From the NCBI GenBank assembly GCA_900537125.1, contig UNRJ01000006.1:1-64000 (forward strand): 64,000 nucleotides of DNA, given 5' to 3'. Below, piece by piece: positions 16,995 through 25,976 of this stretch; the first letter of the stretch is position 1, and each line of letters starts with the position of its first letter. The translations under genes and the position numbers were made by a program. The notes beneath the pieces are model-generated. The model was not told the origin of the DNA and ran no database searches. It saw only the letters and a list, made by a program, of their open reading frames with translations. The DNA is from Rhodobacteraceae bacterium Alg238-R152 (GTDB lineage Bacteria; Pseudomonadota; Alphaproteobacteria; Rhodobacterales; Rhodobacteraceae).

Positions 16995-18251
16995 TTAGCC
17001 TTGCCGCAACCGTCTGGCGGCCAGCCAGCTGAGTGCGGACATCACTGCGGCGGTGAAGAGACAGAGCCAAAGGCCACCGATCTGATAACTGACGCCAGAC
17101 AGGAGTGTGCCTAAGAGGCGCCCTGCGGCGTTGGACATGTAGTAAAAGCCAACATCCATGGTGACGCGCTCATCGGATGTGAAGGCGAGGATCAGGTAGC
17201 TGTGTACCGAAGAGTTCACGGCGAAGACAAAGCCGAAGATCAGCAACCCCAGGATCAGGATGGCGGTGAGCGCGTTGGAGGTGTCGAGCAGCAACACAGC
17301 GGCGGTGAGGACCAGCGGGACCAGGGTTAAGTAGCCAACCCAGGTTATGGCTTTCTGCACCACCTCGTCCGTGGTGGAGTCGGCGGCTCGCAGAATGCGC
17401 GGAGCGTTGCCTTGCACAGCGCCGTAGAGAATGATCCAGACTGCCATGAAGATACCGATGGTGAAGAAGGCCTCGCGACGGCCCTCCGCAGTGCCATCCG
17501 ACAGGACAGCGTTGAAGTAGACTGGAATGCCGACGACAAACCAGACGTCACGCGCGCCGAAGAGGAACATGCGGGCGAGGCTCAGGCGATTGACGTTTTT
17601 GTCTTTCGAGAACACCTGAGAGAACTTCGCCTTCCTGGAGCCTTGCGGCAGGCCAGATGGCATGAAGATCACGACACCGGTGAGGATCACGGCCAAGATA
17701 ATCGCCATGCCCCAGACCGAGGCTTGGAAACCCCAGATCGCCAGCAAGGCGGCACCAAGAAAGAAGCCGCAGCCTTTCACAGCGTTTTTGGAGCCAGTCA
17801 GAAGGGCCACCCAGCGGAACAGTCCCCCGCCGTCTTTGGGGGCGAGCAATTTCACGGCGGATTTGGACGACATTTTGGAGAGGTCTTTGGCCACGCCAGA
17901 AGCACCTTGTACGCACATTACGAAGATCACAGAAGCGGTCACGCCCCAAGCGGGATCGAGTTGCGCGAGCGCAATCAAGGCGGCGATTTGGATGGTGAGA
18001 CCAGCATAGAGCGTGGAGGTCAGGCCAAAGCGGGCAGCCACCCAGCCTGCCGACAGGTTGGTGACAATCCCCATGACCTCATAAAGCAGAAAGAGGTAGG
18101 CCAATTGGATCGGGGAGAAGCCCAAGCCGTTGAAATGCAAGAGAACCAACATCCGCAAGGCCCCATCGGTGAGCATGAAAGCCCAATAGGCGGCGGTAAC
18201 GGTAATGTAGGCGGCGAGGCCGTCTGGCTTCTTGGTCTGGGCGTTGGTCAT
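16995..18251 (-). CDS. arsJ: ArsJ, MFS exporter of 1-arseno-3-phosphoglycerate
   Basis: 418 residues with about twelve hydrophobic helices, an MFS carrier. Assignment to ArsJ rests on its place directly behind a second-type GAPDH gene in an arsR-acr3 operon and on family-like segments (MLTDGALRMLVLLHFNGLGF, SGVAKDLSKMSSKSAVK). In the known pathway, GAPDH joins arsenate to glyceraldehyde 3-phosphate and ArsJ exports the unstable product, giving arsenate resistance without a reductase. A 166-bp gap holding family P copy 4 separates it from the GAPDH gene. Confidence 0.87.
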   Translation of the reverse strand: MTNAQTKKPDGLAAYITVTAAYWAFMLTDGALRMLVLLHFNGLGFSPIQLAYLFLLYEVMGIVTNLSAGWVAARFGLTSTLYAGLTIQIAALIALAQLDPAWGVTASVIFVMCVQGASGVAKDLSKMSSKSAVKLLAPKDGGGLFRWVALLTGSKNAVKGCGFFLGAALLAIWGFQASVWGMAIILAVILTGVVIFMPSGLPQGSRKAKFSQVFSKDKNVNRLSLARMFLFGARDVWFVVGIPVYFNAVLSDGTAEGRREAFFTIGIFMAVWIILYGAVQGNAPRILRAADSTTDEVVQKAITWVGYLTLVPLVLTAAVLLLDTSNALTAILILGLLIFGFVFAVNSSVHSYLILAFTSDERVTMDVGFYYMSNAAGRLLGTLLSGVSYQIGGLWLCLFTAAVMSALSWLAARRLRQG

Positions 18252-18358
18252 AGCGGTCTCTGAGGGTCGCGCCCGAGCCTAGGTGGGCGCAAAGAACAAT
18301 TGGATTGCCACCCGGCCCCACCAAAATCAACGATAGTGGCTGATGCGACGCTGCTTAT

Positions 18359-18406
18359 GCGCCCTCCTGGGGGGAGGGTCGGGTGCGGCCCGTGCCTGAT
18401 GGCACG
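18359..18406. repeat. Palindromic intergenic repeat (family P), copy 4, inside the ars operon
   Basis: GCGCCCTCCTGGGGGGAGGG followed by TCGGGTGCGG and then a separate hairpin CGTGCC TGAT GGCACG. It sits between the GAPDH and arsJ genes. On the minus-strand transcript it forms a strong stem that could stabilise the upstream message or reduce arsJ expression. Confidence 0.55.
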
Positions 18407-18417
18407 AGCCAAGGATT

Positions 18418-19428
18418 TTACAAGCTGGCGAGAACCATGCGGGTCACGTCAGCCAAACGGAAGGCGTAGCCCCATTCGTTGTCATACCACGCGTAGATTT
18501 TCACGTGTTTGCCATTCACCACGCGTGTGGAGAGCGCATCAACAATGGTGGAACGGTCATCGTTGGTGAAGTCGCAAGACACCAGCGGGCGGGTTTCGTA
18601 GCCCAAAATACCCTCTAACTCGCCAGCGGCGGCTTCGGCAAAGAATCCGTTGACCTCTTCTGCCGTGGTGTTTCGGCCAACATCAAAAACCATATCGGTG
18701 AGCGACGCGTTGAGCAGCGGTACGCGCACGGCGTGCCCGTCGATTTTGCCAGCCATGTCGGGGAAGATTTGAATGATCGCCTTTGCGGACCCCGTGGTGG
18801 TTGGGATCAGACTGTTGAGCGCGGAACGCGCACGGCGTGGATCTTTGTGGGCCTTGTCTACAATCACCTGTGTGTTGGTCACATCGTGAATGGTGGTGAA
18901 GCTGGCCTGTTCGATGCCCAGTTTTTCCCGCATCACTTTGACAACCGGCGCAATGCAGTTGGTGGTGCAGGAGGCCGCCGTGATGACCTTGTGCACCTCT
19001 GCGTCGTAGGTATCGTCATTCACGCCGTAGACGATGTTGGCTGCGTCGTCCTCTTTCACAGGAGCAGAGACCACGACCTTTTTAACGCCCGCGTCAAAGT
19101 ACGGCTGCAGCTTTTCGTTGGTCTTGAAGACGCCAGAACAATCCACCACCAGATCAACGCCAAGCTCTTTGAGTGGCAGATCCTCAATCTTCCATGCGGC
19201 GGTTTTGCGCATTTTGTGACCATCGATGGTGATGCTGTCTTCGCCAAAATCAAAGTCCGCACGCCAGCGGCCATGCACCGTGTCGAACTCCAATAGATGG
19301 GCATGCAGGTCCGCACCGCCGACTGGGTCATTGAGCAAAACAATTTCGGCGTCCAGACCAAGGTCAAAGAAGCTGCGGATCACCAGCTTGCCCATGCGAC
19401 CAAGGCCATTGATTGCGATTTTTGTCAT
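18418..19428 (-). CDS. Arsenate-associated glyceraldehyde-3-phosphate dehydrogenase (ArsJ partner)
   Basis: 336 residues, full-length GAPDH. The NAD-binding start IAINGLGRMGKL, the active-site Cys in ITAASCTTNCIAPV, the His in the following IHDVTNTQ segment and the C-terminal AWYDNEWGYAFRLADV are all present. The position between acr3 and arsJ points to arsenic detoxification rather than glycolysis: it would form 1-arseno-3-phosphoglycerate from arsenate. GRMGKL, where housekeeping enzymes usually have GRIGR, and the Q-V-I-V-D-K segment suggest a specialised paralogue. Confidence 0.92.
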   Translation of the reverse strand: MTKIAINGLGRMGKLVIRSFFDLGLDAEIVLLNDPVGGADLHAHLLEFDTVHGRWRADFDFGEDSITIDGHKMRKTAAWKIEDLPLKELGVDLVVDCSGVFKTNEKLQPYFDAGVKKVVVSAPVKEDDAANIVYGVNDDTYDAEVHKVITAASCTTNCIAPVVKVMREKLGIEQASFTTIHDVTNTQVIVDKAHKDPRRARSALNSLIPTTTGSAKAIIQIFPDMAGKIDGHAVRVPLLNASLTDMVFDVGRNTTAEEVNGFFAEAAAGELEGILGYETRPLVSCDFTNDDRSTIVDALSTRVVNGKHVKIYAWYDNEWGYAFRLADVTRMVLASL

Positions 19429-19480
19429 CAGAAATTCCTCAATTTCTATCCCCGGTGAGACATACCCAGAGGGCGGCGGC

Positions 19481-19528
19481 CGACCTCGGGGGGAAGCAAA
19501 GCGCCCTCCCGTGGGGAAGGTCGGGCGC
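19481..19528. repeat. Palindromic intergenic repeat (family P), copy 5, inside the ars operon
   Basis: CGACCTCGGGGGGAAGC, then AAAGCG and CCCTCCCGTGGGGAAGG, then TCGGGCG. The first arm differs from the other copies in the same direction as the last (CGACCT with AGGTCG), so pairing is kept. It lies in the 129-bp gap between acr3 and the GAPDH gene. Confidence 0.6.
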
Positions 19529-19557
19529 TGCCCGGACCTGACGGCCCGCGCTAGGGG

Positions 19558-20607
19558 TTACGGAAACCAACCACGAGTGCGATTGGCAAAAGCAACAAGA
19601 GACAGCATGACCGGCACTTCGACCAGCACGCCGACAACGGTGGCCAAGGCAGCACCTGAGCCCAGACCAAAGAGCGAGATGGCAACGGCGACCGCCAGCT
19701 CAAAGAAGTTAGAGGTGCCAATCAGGGCACAAGGGGCGGCCACTTCAAATGGCACCTTCCACAGGCGCGCCGCCCCATAAGCAATGAAGAAGATGCCATA
19801 GGTCTGGATCATCAACGGGATCGCGATCAGCAGGATGTTGAGCGGTTGGCTCAGGATCACCTGCGCCTGAAAGCCAAAGAGCAGGACCACAGTGAGCAAC
19901 AGACCACTTACAGATGTCGGGCGGAGTTTATCGCGGAAGGCGTCGACGGCAATGTCACCACCCTGCCCCATCAGGCGTTTGCGGGTGATCACGCCAGCCA
20001 CCAGCGGCAACAGGATGTAGAGCACCACCGACAACAGCAACGTGTTCCACGGCACGGTGATGTTGGTCACCCCCAGCAAGAAGGCCACAATCGGGGCAAA
20101 GGCAAAGACCATGATCACATCATTCACGCTGACCTGCACCAATGTGTAATTGGCGTCTCCGCGCACCAGATTGGACCATACAAACACCATGGCGGTACAG
20201 GGCGCAGCGCCCAGAAGAATCACGCCAGCGAGATACTCACTTGCGGTTTGCGGATCGATCCAAGGGGCAAAGATGTGTTCAAAGAACAAAACGCCCAGCG
20301 CAGCCATGGTGAAAGGTTTGATCAACCAGTTCACAACAACCGTGATGACCAAGCCTTTGGGTTTGCGGCCTACATCAGCCAACGCGCCAAAGTCGATGCC
20401 CACCATCATCGGGTAGACCATCGCCCAGATCAGCACCGCGACTGGCAGGTTTACGGACGCGATCTCCAAGCTGGCGAGCCAGCTAAAAAGGCTTGGGAAC
20501 AGGCTGCCCAGCGCCAGCCCCGCGGCAATGGCCAAGGCTACCCAGAGCGACAGCAAGCGTTCAAATGTGCCAAGACCGGCGTCAAGTTTTTCGCTATGGT
20601 CACTCAT
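19558..20607 (-). CDS. acr3: Acr3-family arsenite efflux permease
   Basis: 349 residues from [13 protein letters not shown]. Ten hydrophobic helices of the BART/Acr3 fold are visible. The family-conserved Cys in [14 protein letters not shown] and the Glu in [20 protein letters not shown] are present, together with the second Glu in [12 protein letters not shown]. It exports As(OH)3 across the inner membrane using proton motive force. The start ATG overlaps the arsR stop (ATGA) and has AAGGGGA upstream. An in-frame ATG six bases earlier is a less likely start. Confidence 0.95.
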   Translation of the reverse strand: MSDHSEKLDAGLGTFERLLSLWVALAIAAGLALGSLFPSLFSWLASLEIASVNLPVAVLIWAMVYPMMVGIDFGALADVGRKPKGLVITVVVNWLIKPFTMAALGVLFFEHIFAPWIDPQTASEYLAGVILLGAAPCTAMVFVWSNLVRGDANYTLVQVSVNDVIMVFAFAPIVAFLLGVTNITVPWNTLLLSVVLYILLPLVAGVITRKRLMGQGGDIAVDAFRDKLRPTSVSGLLLTVVLLFGFQAQVILSQPLNILLIAIPLMIQTYGIFFIAYGAARLWKVPFEVAAPCALIGTSNFFELAVAVAISLFGLGSGAALATVVGVLVEVPVMLSLVAFANRTRGWFP

Positions 20608-20948
20608 GCGCATTCCCCTTCGCGACAGGTGAGATCTTCGATCAAAGGCTGACACAGTTCCGGTTGGCCGCCGCAGCAGTCTTCCAGAAGGAACCCCAAC
20701 ATGCCGCGCATGCCGTCGGTGTCGGCAAAGTAGCGGATGACGCGGCCTTCACGCTGATTGCGCACAAGCCCCGCCTGTAAAAGCACCGAGAGATTGGCCG
20801 ACAGTGTGTTTTGGCGCACATCCAATGCGCCCGCGATATCTCCGGCGCTCATGCCAGTGTCCCCTGCCGTCACAAGAAGACGGAAAGCTTCCAAGCGGGT
20901 TTGCTGAGAGAGGGCCGAAAAGGCGGTGAGGGCTGACGTCATATCCAT
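20604..20948 (-). CDS. arsR: ArsR-family As(III)-responsive repressor
   Basis: 114 residues, a winged-helix repressor of the SmtB/ArsR type. The recognition region is [20 protein letters not shown], followed by the wing [11 protein letters not shown]. The metal site is the C-terminal type: Cys91 and Cys92 in EDCCGG and Cys99 in PELCQP, with extra Cys108 and Cys113. This resembles ArsRs that bind As(III) with a CC plus C set near the C-terminus. It heads the operon arsR-acr3-GAPDH-arsJ, and its start codon lies inside a large palindrome that should be its operator. Confidence 0.95.
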   Translation of the reverse strand: MDMTSALTAFSALSQQTRLEAFRLLVTAGDTGMSAGDIAGALDVRQNTLSANLSVLLQAGLVRNQREGRVIRYFADTDGMRGMLGFLLEDCCGGQPELCQPLIEDLTCREGECA

Positions 20949-20974
20949 AAATCATGAATTATGGATATGACGTC
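20935..20974. promoter_or_regulatory. Probable ArsR operator overlapping the arsR start
   Basis: A 40-bp palindrome: GACGTCATATCCATA (20935-20949) is exactly mirrored by TATGGATATGACGTC (20960-20974) around an A/T-rich centre. Both possible arsR start codons fall in the left arm, so repressor binding would cover the very beginning of the gene and the promoter end. Autoregulation is inferred. Confidence 0.7.
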
Positions 20975-21043
20975 TGAGTCGCAAGCAAAACATTGAGGTT
21001 TTCTGCCCGCACAGCGTGAACCTTTTGTGACAGGTGCGGCGGG

Positions 21044-21511
21044 TCAGTCAAAAACGTCGACGGGACGATCTTCGAGCATGGTCTCCATGGAGAAGAACCC
21101 CGTAACGGTGTCGAGCTCGTAGCCTGTGGTCAAACGGCGGTAGACGGCATCATACCCCGACATGCCCGACGTGATGATTTTGAGCATATAATCCCAGTCA
21201 CCACCAATCCGGTGCATTTCTGCGACTTGCGGAATGCGCGCGACATGGGTTTTGAAGCCCTCCGCCCAGTCCATGGAATGATTGCGGGTGCGCACCATGA
21301 CAAACACGGTCAGGTCGAGCCCCAATGCAACGGGATCGATGCGCATGCGAGACCCCAGCAGGATCCCATCTTCTTCGAGCCGTTTCAGCCGTCGCCAAAG
21401 TGCGTTTTGAGACAGGCCAACACGGTCAGCGATCTCCCGCTGCGACAAAGAGGCGTCTCGTTGCAAGACATCCATAATCCTGCGATCAATTTGGTCAAAT
21501 CCCTTATCCAT
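21044..21511 (-). CDS. Lrp/AsnC family transcriptional regulator
   Basis: 155 residues from MDKGFDQIDRRIM. The N-terminal helix-turn-helix (DASLSQREIADRVGLSQNALWRRLKRLEEDG) and the C-terminal RAM ligand domain with GGDWDYMLKIITSGM are clear. Divergent to the class V aminotransferase gene with about 100 bp between them, so it probably controls that gene in response to an amino acid. An ATG three codons upstream (21520) is an alternative start. The effector cannot be told. Confidence 0.92.
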   Translation of the reverse strand: MDKGFDQIDRRIMDVLQRDASLSQREIADRVGLSQNALWRRLKRLEEDGILLGSRMRIDPVALGLDLTVFVMVRTRNHSMDWAEGFKTHVARIPQVAEMHRIGGDWDYMLKIITSGMSGYDAVYRRLTTGYELDTVTGFFSMETMLEDRPVDVFD

Positions 21512-21615
21512 ACCGATCATATGACCACAAATTCTAGCATTTGGCGATGATAAAGAGGTCAATTTTTCGAATATTCAGGGGTAGTCTCCTATGCAACGCG
21601 AACATGAGGACCACC

Positions 21616-23022
21616 ATGACTGATCTGACCGCCCCCTTTGATAGATTTGCAAACACTCTGAAAACAGCGGCAGCCCCGCAGGAACTCTTGCGGGATGGGC
21701 TGATTGGCGGGGAAGCCTATATCGACACGCCATCCGGGCCAAAGAAACTGGTCTATGCAGATTATGTGGCCTCCGGGCGGGCGCTGCGACAGGTCGAAAT
21801 GTTCGTGATGGAAGAGGTGCTGCCGTTTTATGCCAACACCCACACCGACGCGTCTTTCTGCGGGGCGCGCATGGGGGCGCTGCGTGAAGGCGCGCGGGAG
21901 GTCGTGCGGACCCATTGTGGCGCGCGGGCCGGTGAGCATGCGGTGATCTTCTCTGGCTCTGGCGCAACAACCGGCTTGAACCAGCTGATGCACCTGATGG
22001 GCGTCGGCGCGGGTGACACCGTTTTGGTAGGGCCCTATGAGCACCACTCCAACCTGCTGCCGTGGCGTGAAAGCGGTGCGGATGTGATTGAAGTGCCCGA
22101 AGGCGATTTGCCCGGACCGGACCGCAAAATTCTGACCCAGCTGCTCACGGAGCGGGGGGCCACAGGCCGTGTGATCGTGGCGCTCAGCGCCGCGGCCAAT
22201 GTGACAGGGGTATGCACGGATGTGGCGGCGCTGACCCGGCTGGTCAAACACCATGGGGGGATCATGGTGTGGGACTACGCCGGGGGCGGGCCTTACTTAG
22301 CGATGGAAATGACGCCAGCGGAAGGCGTAGAAATCGACGCTCTGGTGTTTTCGCCGCACAAATGCATTGGCGGCCCCGGTGCCAGCGGCGTTCTGGTGAT
22401 GCGTCAGGATCTGGCCTGTGCCCGTGTGCCCTACCGTCCGGGTGGTGGCACGGTGGCGTTTGTGAACGCACATCAACATGACTACGTGGCCAAACTGGAA
22501 CAGCGTGAAGAAGGTGGCACCCCCAACGTGGTGGGGGACATTCGCGTGGCGCTGGCGCTGAAGGTAAAAGAGGCCATTGGCCAAGAGATGATGACCGCGC
22601 GCAACGCGGTGCTGACCGCGCGGGCCTTTGCGGCTTGGGGAAACGAGCCTCGGCTGAAGGTTTTGGCACCTGAGCGTCAGGAACGTCTACCGATCCTGTC
22701 GTTTGTGCCGCTGAACGCTTACGGTGAGCGGATTGACCACAACGACTTCACGCGGGCACTGTCAGAGCAATTTGGCATTCAAGCGCGCGGAGGCTGTTCC
22801 TGCGCGGGGCCCTATGTGCATGAGCTGTTAAAAATTGGCGACCACCAGTCTTCGGCCATTCGAGATGACATCTTGCAAGGTCCAGGGAAAGCCAAACCCG
22901 GCTTTGTACGTCTGAATCTGAGCGTGTTGATGACAGACGAGACCGTCAATTTCATCCTGTCGTCGGTGGCCGAACTCGCCCGCAGCTGGGACCTTGACGC
23001 ACAAGAGGCGCTGGCAAGCTAA
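21616..23022 (+). CDS. Class V aminotransferase / cysteine desulfurase-like PLP enzyme
   Basis: 468 residues from MTDLTAPFDRF, with GAGGA just upstream. PLP fold type I: cofactor residues in GSGATTGLNQL, the His in GPYEHHSNLLPWRE, the Asp in VWDYAGGGPY and the Schiff-base lysine in FSPHKCIGGPG. A C-terminal GGCSCAGPY places Cys residues where NifS/SufS-type desulfurases carry their sulfur acceptor, so sulfur transfer from cysteine or selenocysteine is possible. A divergent Lrp regulator favours an amino-acid substrate. No scaffold (IscU/SufU) gene is next to it. The product is therefore left at family level. Confidence 0.85.
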   Translation: MTDLTAPFDRFANTLKTAAAPQELLRDGLIGGEAYIDTPSGPKKLVYADYVASGRALRQVEMFVMEEVLPFYANTHTDASFCGARMGALREGAREVVRTHCGARAGEHAVIFSGSGATTGLNQLMHLMGVGAGDTVLVGPYEHHSNLLPWRESGADVIEVPEGDLPGPDRKILTQLLTERGATGRVIVALSAAANVTGVCTDVAALTRLVKHHGGIMVWDYAGGGPYLAMEMTPAEGVEIDALVFSPHKCIGGPGASGVLVMRQDLACARVPYRPGGGTVAFVNAHQHDYVAKLEQREEGGTPNVVGDIRVALALKVKEAIGQEMMTARNAVLTARAFAAWGNEPRLKVLAPERQERLPILSFVPLNAYGERIDHNDFTRALSEQFGIQARGGCSCAGPYVHELLKIGDHQSSAIRDDILQGPGKAKPGFVRLNLSVLMTDETVNFILSSVAELARSWDLDAQEALAS

Positions 23023-23438
23023 AGCGTTGTTGCGCGATATTTGAAGGCGCCGGAACCACGGGCAATGACCTCGCCGGTTTCGTCCGTGATGGTGCCTTCG
23101 GCAAAGAAGGTTTTGGCGCCGCCGCCGGTGCGCCAGCCTTCTGCAATCAGACCTTTGCCTTTGGGGCGCGACAAGAAGTTGGTGGTCAGCGACAACGTGA
23201 GCGCCAATTTCTTAAGCTCGGGTGTGCCGGTGTAGCAGCCCGCAAACCCCATCACAGTGTCCAGAAGCGTGGCGTAGATGCCGCCGTGGGGAATGCCTGC
23301 GCGGTTCATCAGGTGTGGCGCGATGGGCAGTGCAAGCCGGGCATAGTCCACATCCCAATGAGTGAGCTCAAAGCCAAGGTGCTTCTGCAGATCGTAGGGG
23401 GCTTCGTCCAAGGCCGGATCAAGTGGTGCGTGGGGCAT
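23019..23438 (-). CDS. PaaI-family hotdog thioesterase
   Basis: 139 residues from MPHAPLDPALDE. The hotdog helix motif NRAGIPHGGIYATLLDTVMGFAG carries the HGG expected in PaaI/YbgC-like acyl-CoA thioesterases. The C-terminal strand segment GLIAEGWRTGGGAKTFFAEG completes the fold. It would hydrolyse aromatic or aliphatic acyl-CoA. A TTG five codons upstream is another possible start. It overlaps the convergent aminotransferase by 4 bp and is the last gene of a minus-strand run that begins near 29.6 kb. Confidence 0.85.
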   Translation of the reverse strand: MPHAPLDPALDEAPYDLQKHLGFELTHWDVDYARLALPIAPHLMNRAGIPHGGIYATLLDTVMGFAGCYTGTPELKKLALTLSLTTNFLSRPKGKGLIAEGWRTGGGAKTFFAEGTITDETGEVIARGSGAFKYRATTL

Positions 23439-23477
23439 GTCAAAGGCTTTCAATATTGCGTCGCAGATCGTGTACTG

Positions 23478-24263
23478 TCACACGGCGGTCAAACCACCAT
23501 CAATGGCAATCGCCTGTCCGGTCATGAAGCTATTGTCTGGCGCATTGATCCACAACATCGCTTGCACAACCTCTTCCGGCTTTGACACGCGGCGCATGGG
23601 CACACGGCTGGCGATGTGCGTCATCGCATCCTCTCGAGTAAGACCAGAGCGCTCACCAACAATGTCTGCCATTTCATCGACCATAGGCGTGGCGGAGAAC
23701 GACGGGCAAATCGCATTCACCCGGATGCCGCGCGTGGCGTTTTCGTCGGCGGCGGCTTTGGTCAGGCCCACCACGGCGTGTTTGGCCGCCGAGTAAAGCG
23801 ACAGATGGCCGGAACCAACCAGCCCTGCGGCGGAGGCCACATTGAGGATCGCGCCTGCGCCCGCCTTTTGCATTAGCGGGATCTGATACTTCATGCAGAG
23901 GAACACGCCTTTGGCGTTCACGTTCATCATCAGGTCAAAGTCCTCGGTGGTGAGGAACTGCAGTGGCCGCACGTCGTGACCGATACCGGCATTGTTGATG
24001 CCGATGTCCAGCGCCCCGAAGGTCTTTGCGATGTTGGCGACATGGGCCGCGACCTGAGTTTCGTCGGCGACATCGACCACGTCCGCGACCACCGCGACGC
24101 CTTTGGCGCGCAGGCCGTCTGCGACGGTGGCAAGTTGGTCTGCGTTGATGTCCGACAATCCCAGCTTGGCGCCCTGCTCCGCAAAACGCTCCGCCGCCAT
24201 GGCCCCAAACCCGCTGGCGGCGCCAGTGATCATCACCACTTTATCCTGAAACATCTTATCCAC
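23478..24263 (-). CDS. SDR-family NAD(P)-dependent oxidoreductase
   Basis: About 261 residues. Rossmann motif ITGAASGFG, NNAG motif in GINNAGIGHD, catalytic Ser in NVASAAGLVGSG and YSAAK active site, with a C-terminal MTGQAIAIDGGLT typical of classical SDRs. The start is put at a GTG (24263) because GGAGGT lies 8 bases before it; an ATG three codons later (24254) is also possible. The gene overlaps the end of the phosphotransferase gene, so they form one operon. The substrate is unknown, possibly a hydroxyacyl or alcohol intermediate. Confidence 0.9.
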   Translation of the reverse strand: MDKMFQDKVVMITGAASGFGAMAAERFAEQGAKLGLSDINADQLATVADGLRAKGVAVVADVVDVADETQVAAHVANIAKTFGALDIGINNAGIGHDVRPLQFLTTEDFDLMMNVNAKGVFLCMKYQIPLMQKAGAGAILNVASAAGLVGSGHLSLYSAAKHAVVGLTKAAADENATRGIRVNAICPSFSATPMVDEMADIVGERSGLTREDAMTHIASRVPMRRVSKPEEVVQAMLWINAPDNSFMTGQAIAIDGGLTAV

Positions 24264-25281
24264 GTTTGGTGACCTCCAACCCTGCCATGGCAAACATTGG
24301 CACAAAACTGCCGAGCTTAGCGGCGCGTTCGGGATCGGACGCATTGCCGTCCAGCGCGCGCTTTTTCACACCCTGAATGATCGCGCCCATGCGGAAGAAG
24401 CAGAAGGCGAGGTAGAAGCCAAATTTCTCGATGCCCGGCAGGCCCATGCGTTTACAGTAGGCGGCGATGAAGTCTTCGTCGGTTGGCAAGCCCAGCGCAG
24501 CTCGGTCCACGCCAGCAAGCCCCCTGCCCTCGTTGCCCGGTGGCATTTGCCACTGCATGATCACGGCGGCGAGATCGGCATAGGGGTGGCCGATGGTGGA
24601 GAGTTCCCAATCCAGCACCGCCACCACTTCGGGGCGGTCTTTGGCAAAGAGCATATTGTCGATGCGGTAGTCACCATGCACCAGAGTGCGCTTGCCATCA
24701 TCGTCCGGGATATTGGCCGCGAGCCAGTCGATCAGATGATCCATCTGCGGGATCGTTTCTGTTTCGCTGGCGCGGTACTGCTTGGTCCAGCGGCCGACCT
24801 GACGCTCAAAATAGTTGCCCTCGGGGCCGTAGTCGCCAAGGCCGACGGCGTCGATGTCAACGGAGTGGATGGCGGCGAGCACGCGGCCCATCTCGTCGAT
24901 GACTTGGGCGCGTTGGTCGTTGGTGAGTTCTGGCAGGCGCGGGTCATCAAAATTTCGGCCTTCCACAAAGTCCATGACGTAGAAAGCGGAACCGATGACG
25001 TCGTCGTCTTCGCACAAGAGGTGCATGTTCGCGACAGGGACGTCTGTGTCAGCCAGCGCCTTTTGCACGCGGAATTCGCGGTCTACGGCGTGGGCGGATT
25101 TCAAGAGCACTCCGGGCGGTTTGCGGCGTAAGACGTACTGACCAGAGGGGCTGTCTAACTGGAAGGTCGGATTGGATTGGCCAACATCAAATTTCGTCGC
25201 CTCGACGGGGCCTTCAAAGCCGTCGAGATTGTCGGCTAGCCAGCGCGCTACGACGTCTGTGTCCAATGAAGTTGCGTCCAT
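24256..25281 (-). CDS. APH-type phosphotransferase family protein (acyl-CoA dehydrogenase-associated type)
   Basis: 341 residues. The kinase-like catalytic loop LVHGDYRIDNMLF and the following DWELSTIGHPYADLA are intact, as is the N-terminal GQSNPTF / YVLRRKPPG lysine region. This subgroup usually lies beside fatty-acid or CoA-ester degradation genes and is related to the ACAD10/11 kinase domain, which phosphorylates 4-hydroxy acids or their CoA esters. The neighbouring SDR, thioesterase and CoA ligase fit that context. Sequence alone does not define the substrate. Confidence 0.9.
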   Translation of the reverse strand: MDATSLDTDVVARWLADNLDGFEGPVEATKFDVGQSNPTFQLDSPSGQYVLRRKPPGVLLKSAHAVDREFRVQKALADTDVPVANMHLLCEDDDVIGSAFYVMDFVEGRNFDDPRLPELTNDQRAQVIDEMGRVLAAIHSVDIDAVGLGDYGPEGNYFERQVGRWTKQYRASETETIPQMDHLIDWLAANIPDDDGKRTLVHGDYRIDNMLFAKDRPEVVAVLDWELSTIGHPYADLAAVIMQWQMPPGNEGRGLAGVDRAALGLPTDEDFIAAYCKRMGLPGIEKFGFYLAFCFFRMGAIIQGVKKRALDGNASDPERAAKLGSFVPMFAMAGLEVTKRG

Positions 25282-25304
25282 TTTAGTCTCCTCCCGAGGC
25301 CCAC

Positions 25305-25976
25305 TTAGCTGTAGGTCAGCATCTCGTCTTGATTGCTGCCGTCAATATGCGGGGTGTCGTTGAACCCGTTGAGCCAGGTGTTCCCTTTGGCCATCACCAG
25401 CCGGGCCACCGCGCAGTTTTTGACCTGCAATTGCAACAGGATCATCTGTTCTGCGGGTGCATCCAATACGTCGGCAATGGTGCGCCCGATGGCACCACCA
25501 GAGCTGACGGCCAAAGGCGTTTTGGCGTTGGAAGCCGCGACAATGGCGCGGGCCTCACGGACACGATCTGTAAAGGCGGCAAAGCTTTCCGGTGGATTGT
25601 CAATCTCACCACGCTGCCATTCCATCACTGTGTCGCGCAAAATCCGAAAATGGGTTTTGCGGTCATCATGCAAACCCGCTGGCTTGTCGTCGCGGTTGGC
25701 GTAGCGGGCTTCGAGGAGCCCGCCAAAATCAAATTCGTTCCACCCCGGGACTACGATGGGCGTCAATCCAGTTTGCAAGGCACTTTCGATGCCCTCCCAC
25801 GTCTGGCGATGGCGCTTTTGCGCGCCGATGAACACCACGTCCGGTGTGACACCTTGGCGCTTGAGCGCTGCGCCCAGCGCTTGGCTTTGTTGATGGCCGC
25901 GCTCCGACAGATTGTCATAGTCTGCCGCGCCAAAACTGGCTTGCGCGTGGCGAATGAGGTGGAACATCTGGCTCAT
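25305..25976 (-). CDS. Histidine phosphatase superfamily protein
   Basis: 223 residues from MSQMFHLIRHAQASFG. The RHA variant of the RHG phosphohistidine motif is at residues 9-11. The second His region and Arg-containing loops (RHRQTWEGIESAL, SSGGAIGRTIADVL) fit a phosphoglycerate-mutase-like phosphatase, although the second catalytic His is replaced by GGA here. The start ATG overlaps the stop of the upstream oxidoreductase gene (ATGA), so it is translationally coupled. The substrate is unknown. Confidence 0.85.
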   Translation of the reverse strand: MSQMFHLIRHAQASFGAADYDNLSERGHQQSQALGAALKRQGVTPDVVFIGAQKRHRQTWEGIESALQTGLTPIVVPGWNEFDFGGLLEARYANRDDKPAGLHDDRKTHFRILRDTVMEWQRGEIDNPPESFAAFTDRVREARAIVAASNAKTPLAVSSGGAIGRTIADVLDAPAEQMILLQLQVKNCAVARLVMAKGNTWLNGFNDTPHIDGSNQDEMLTYS

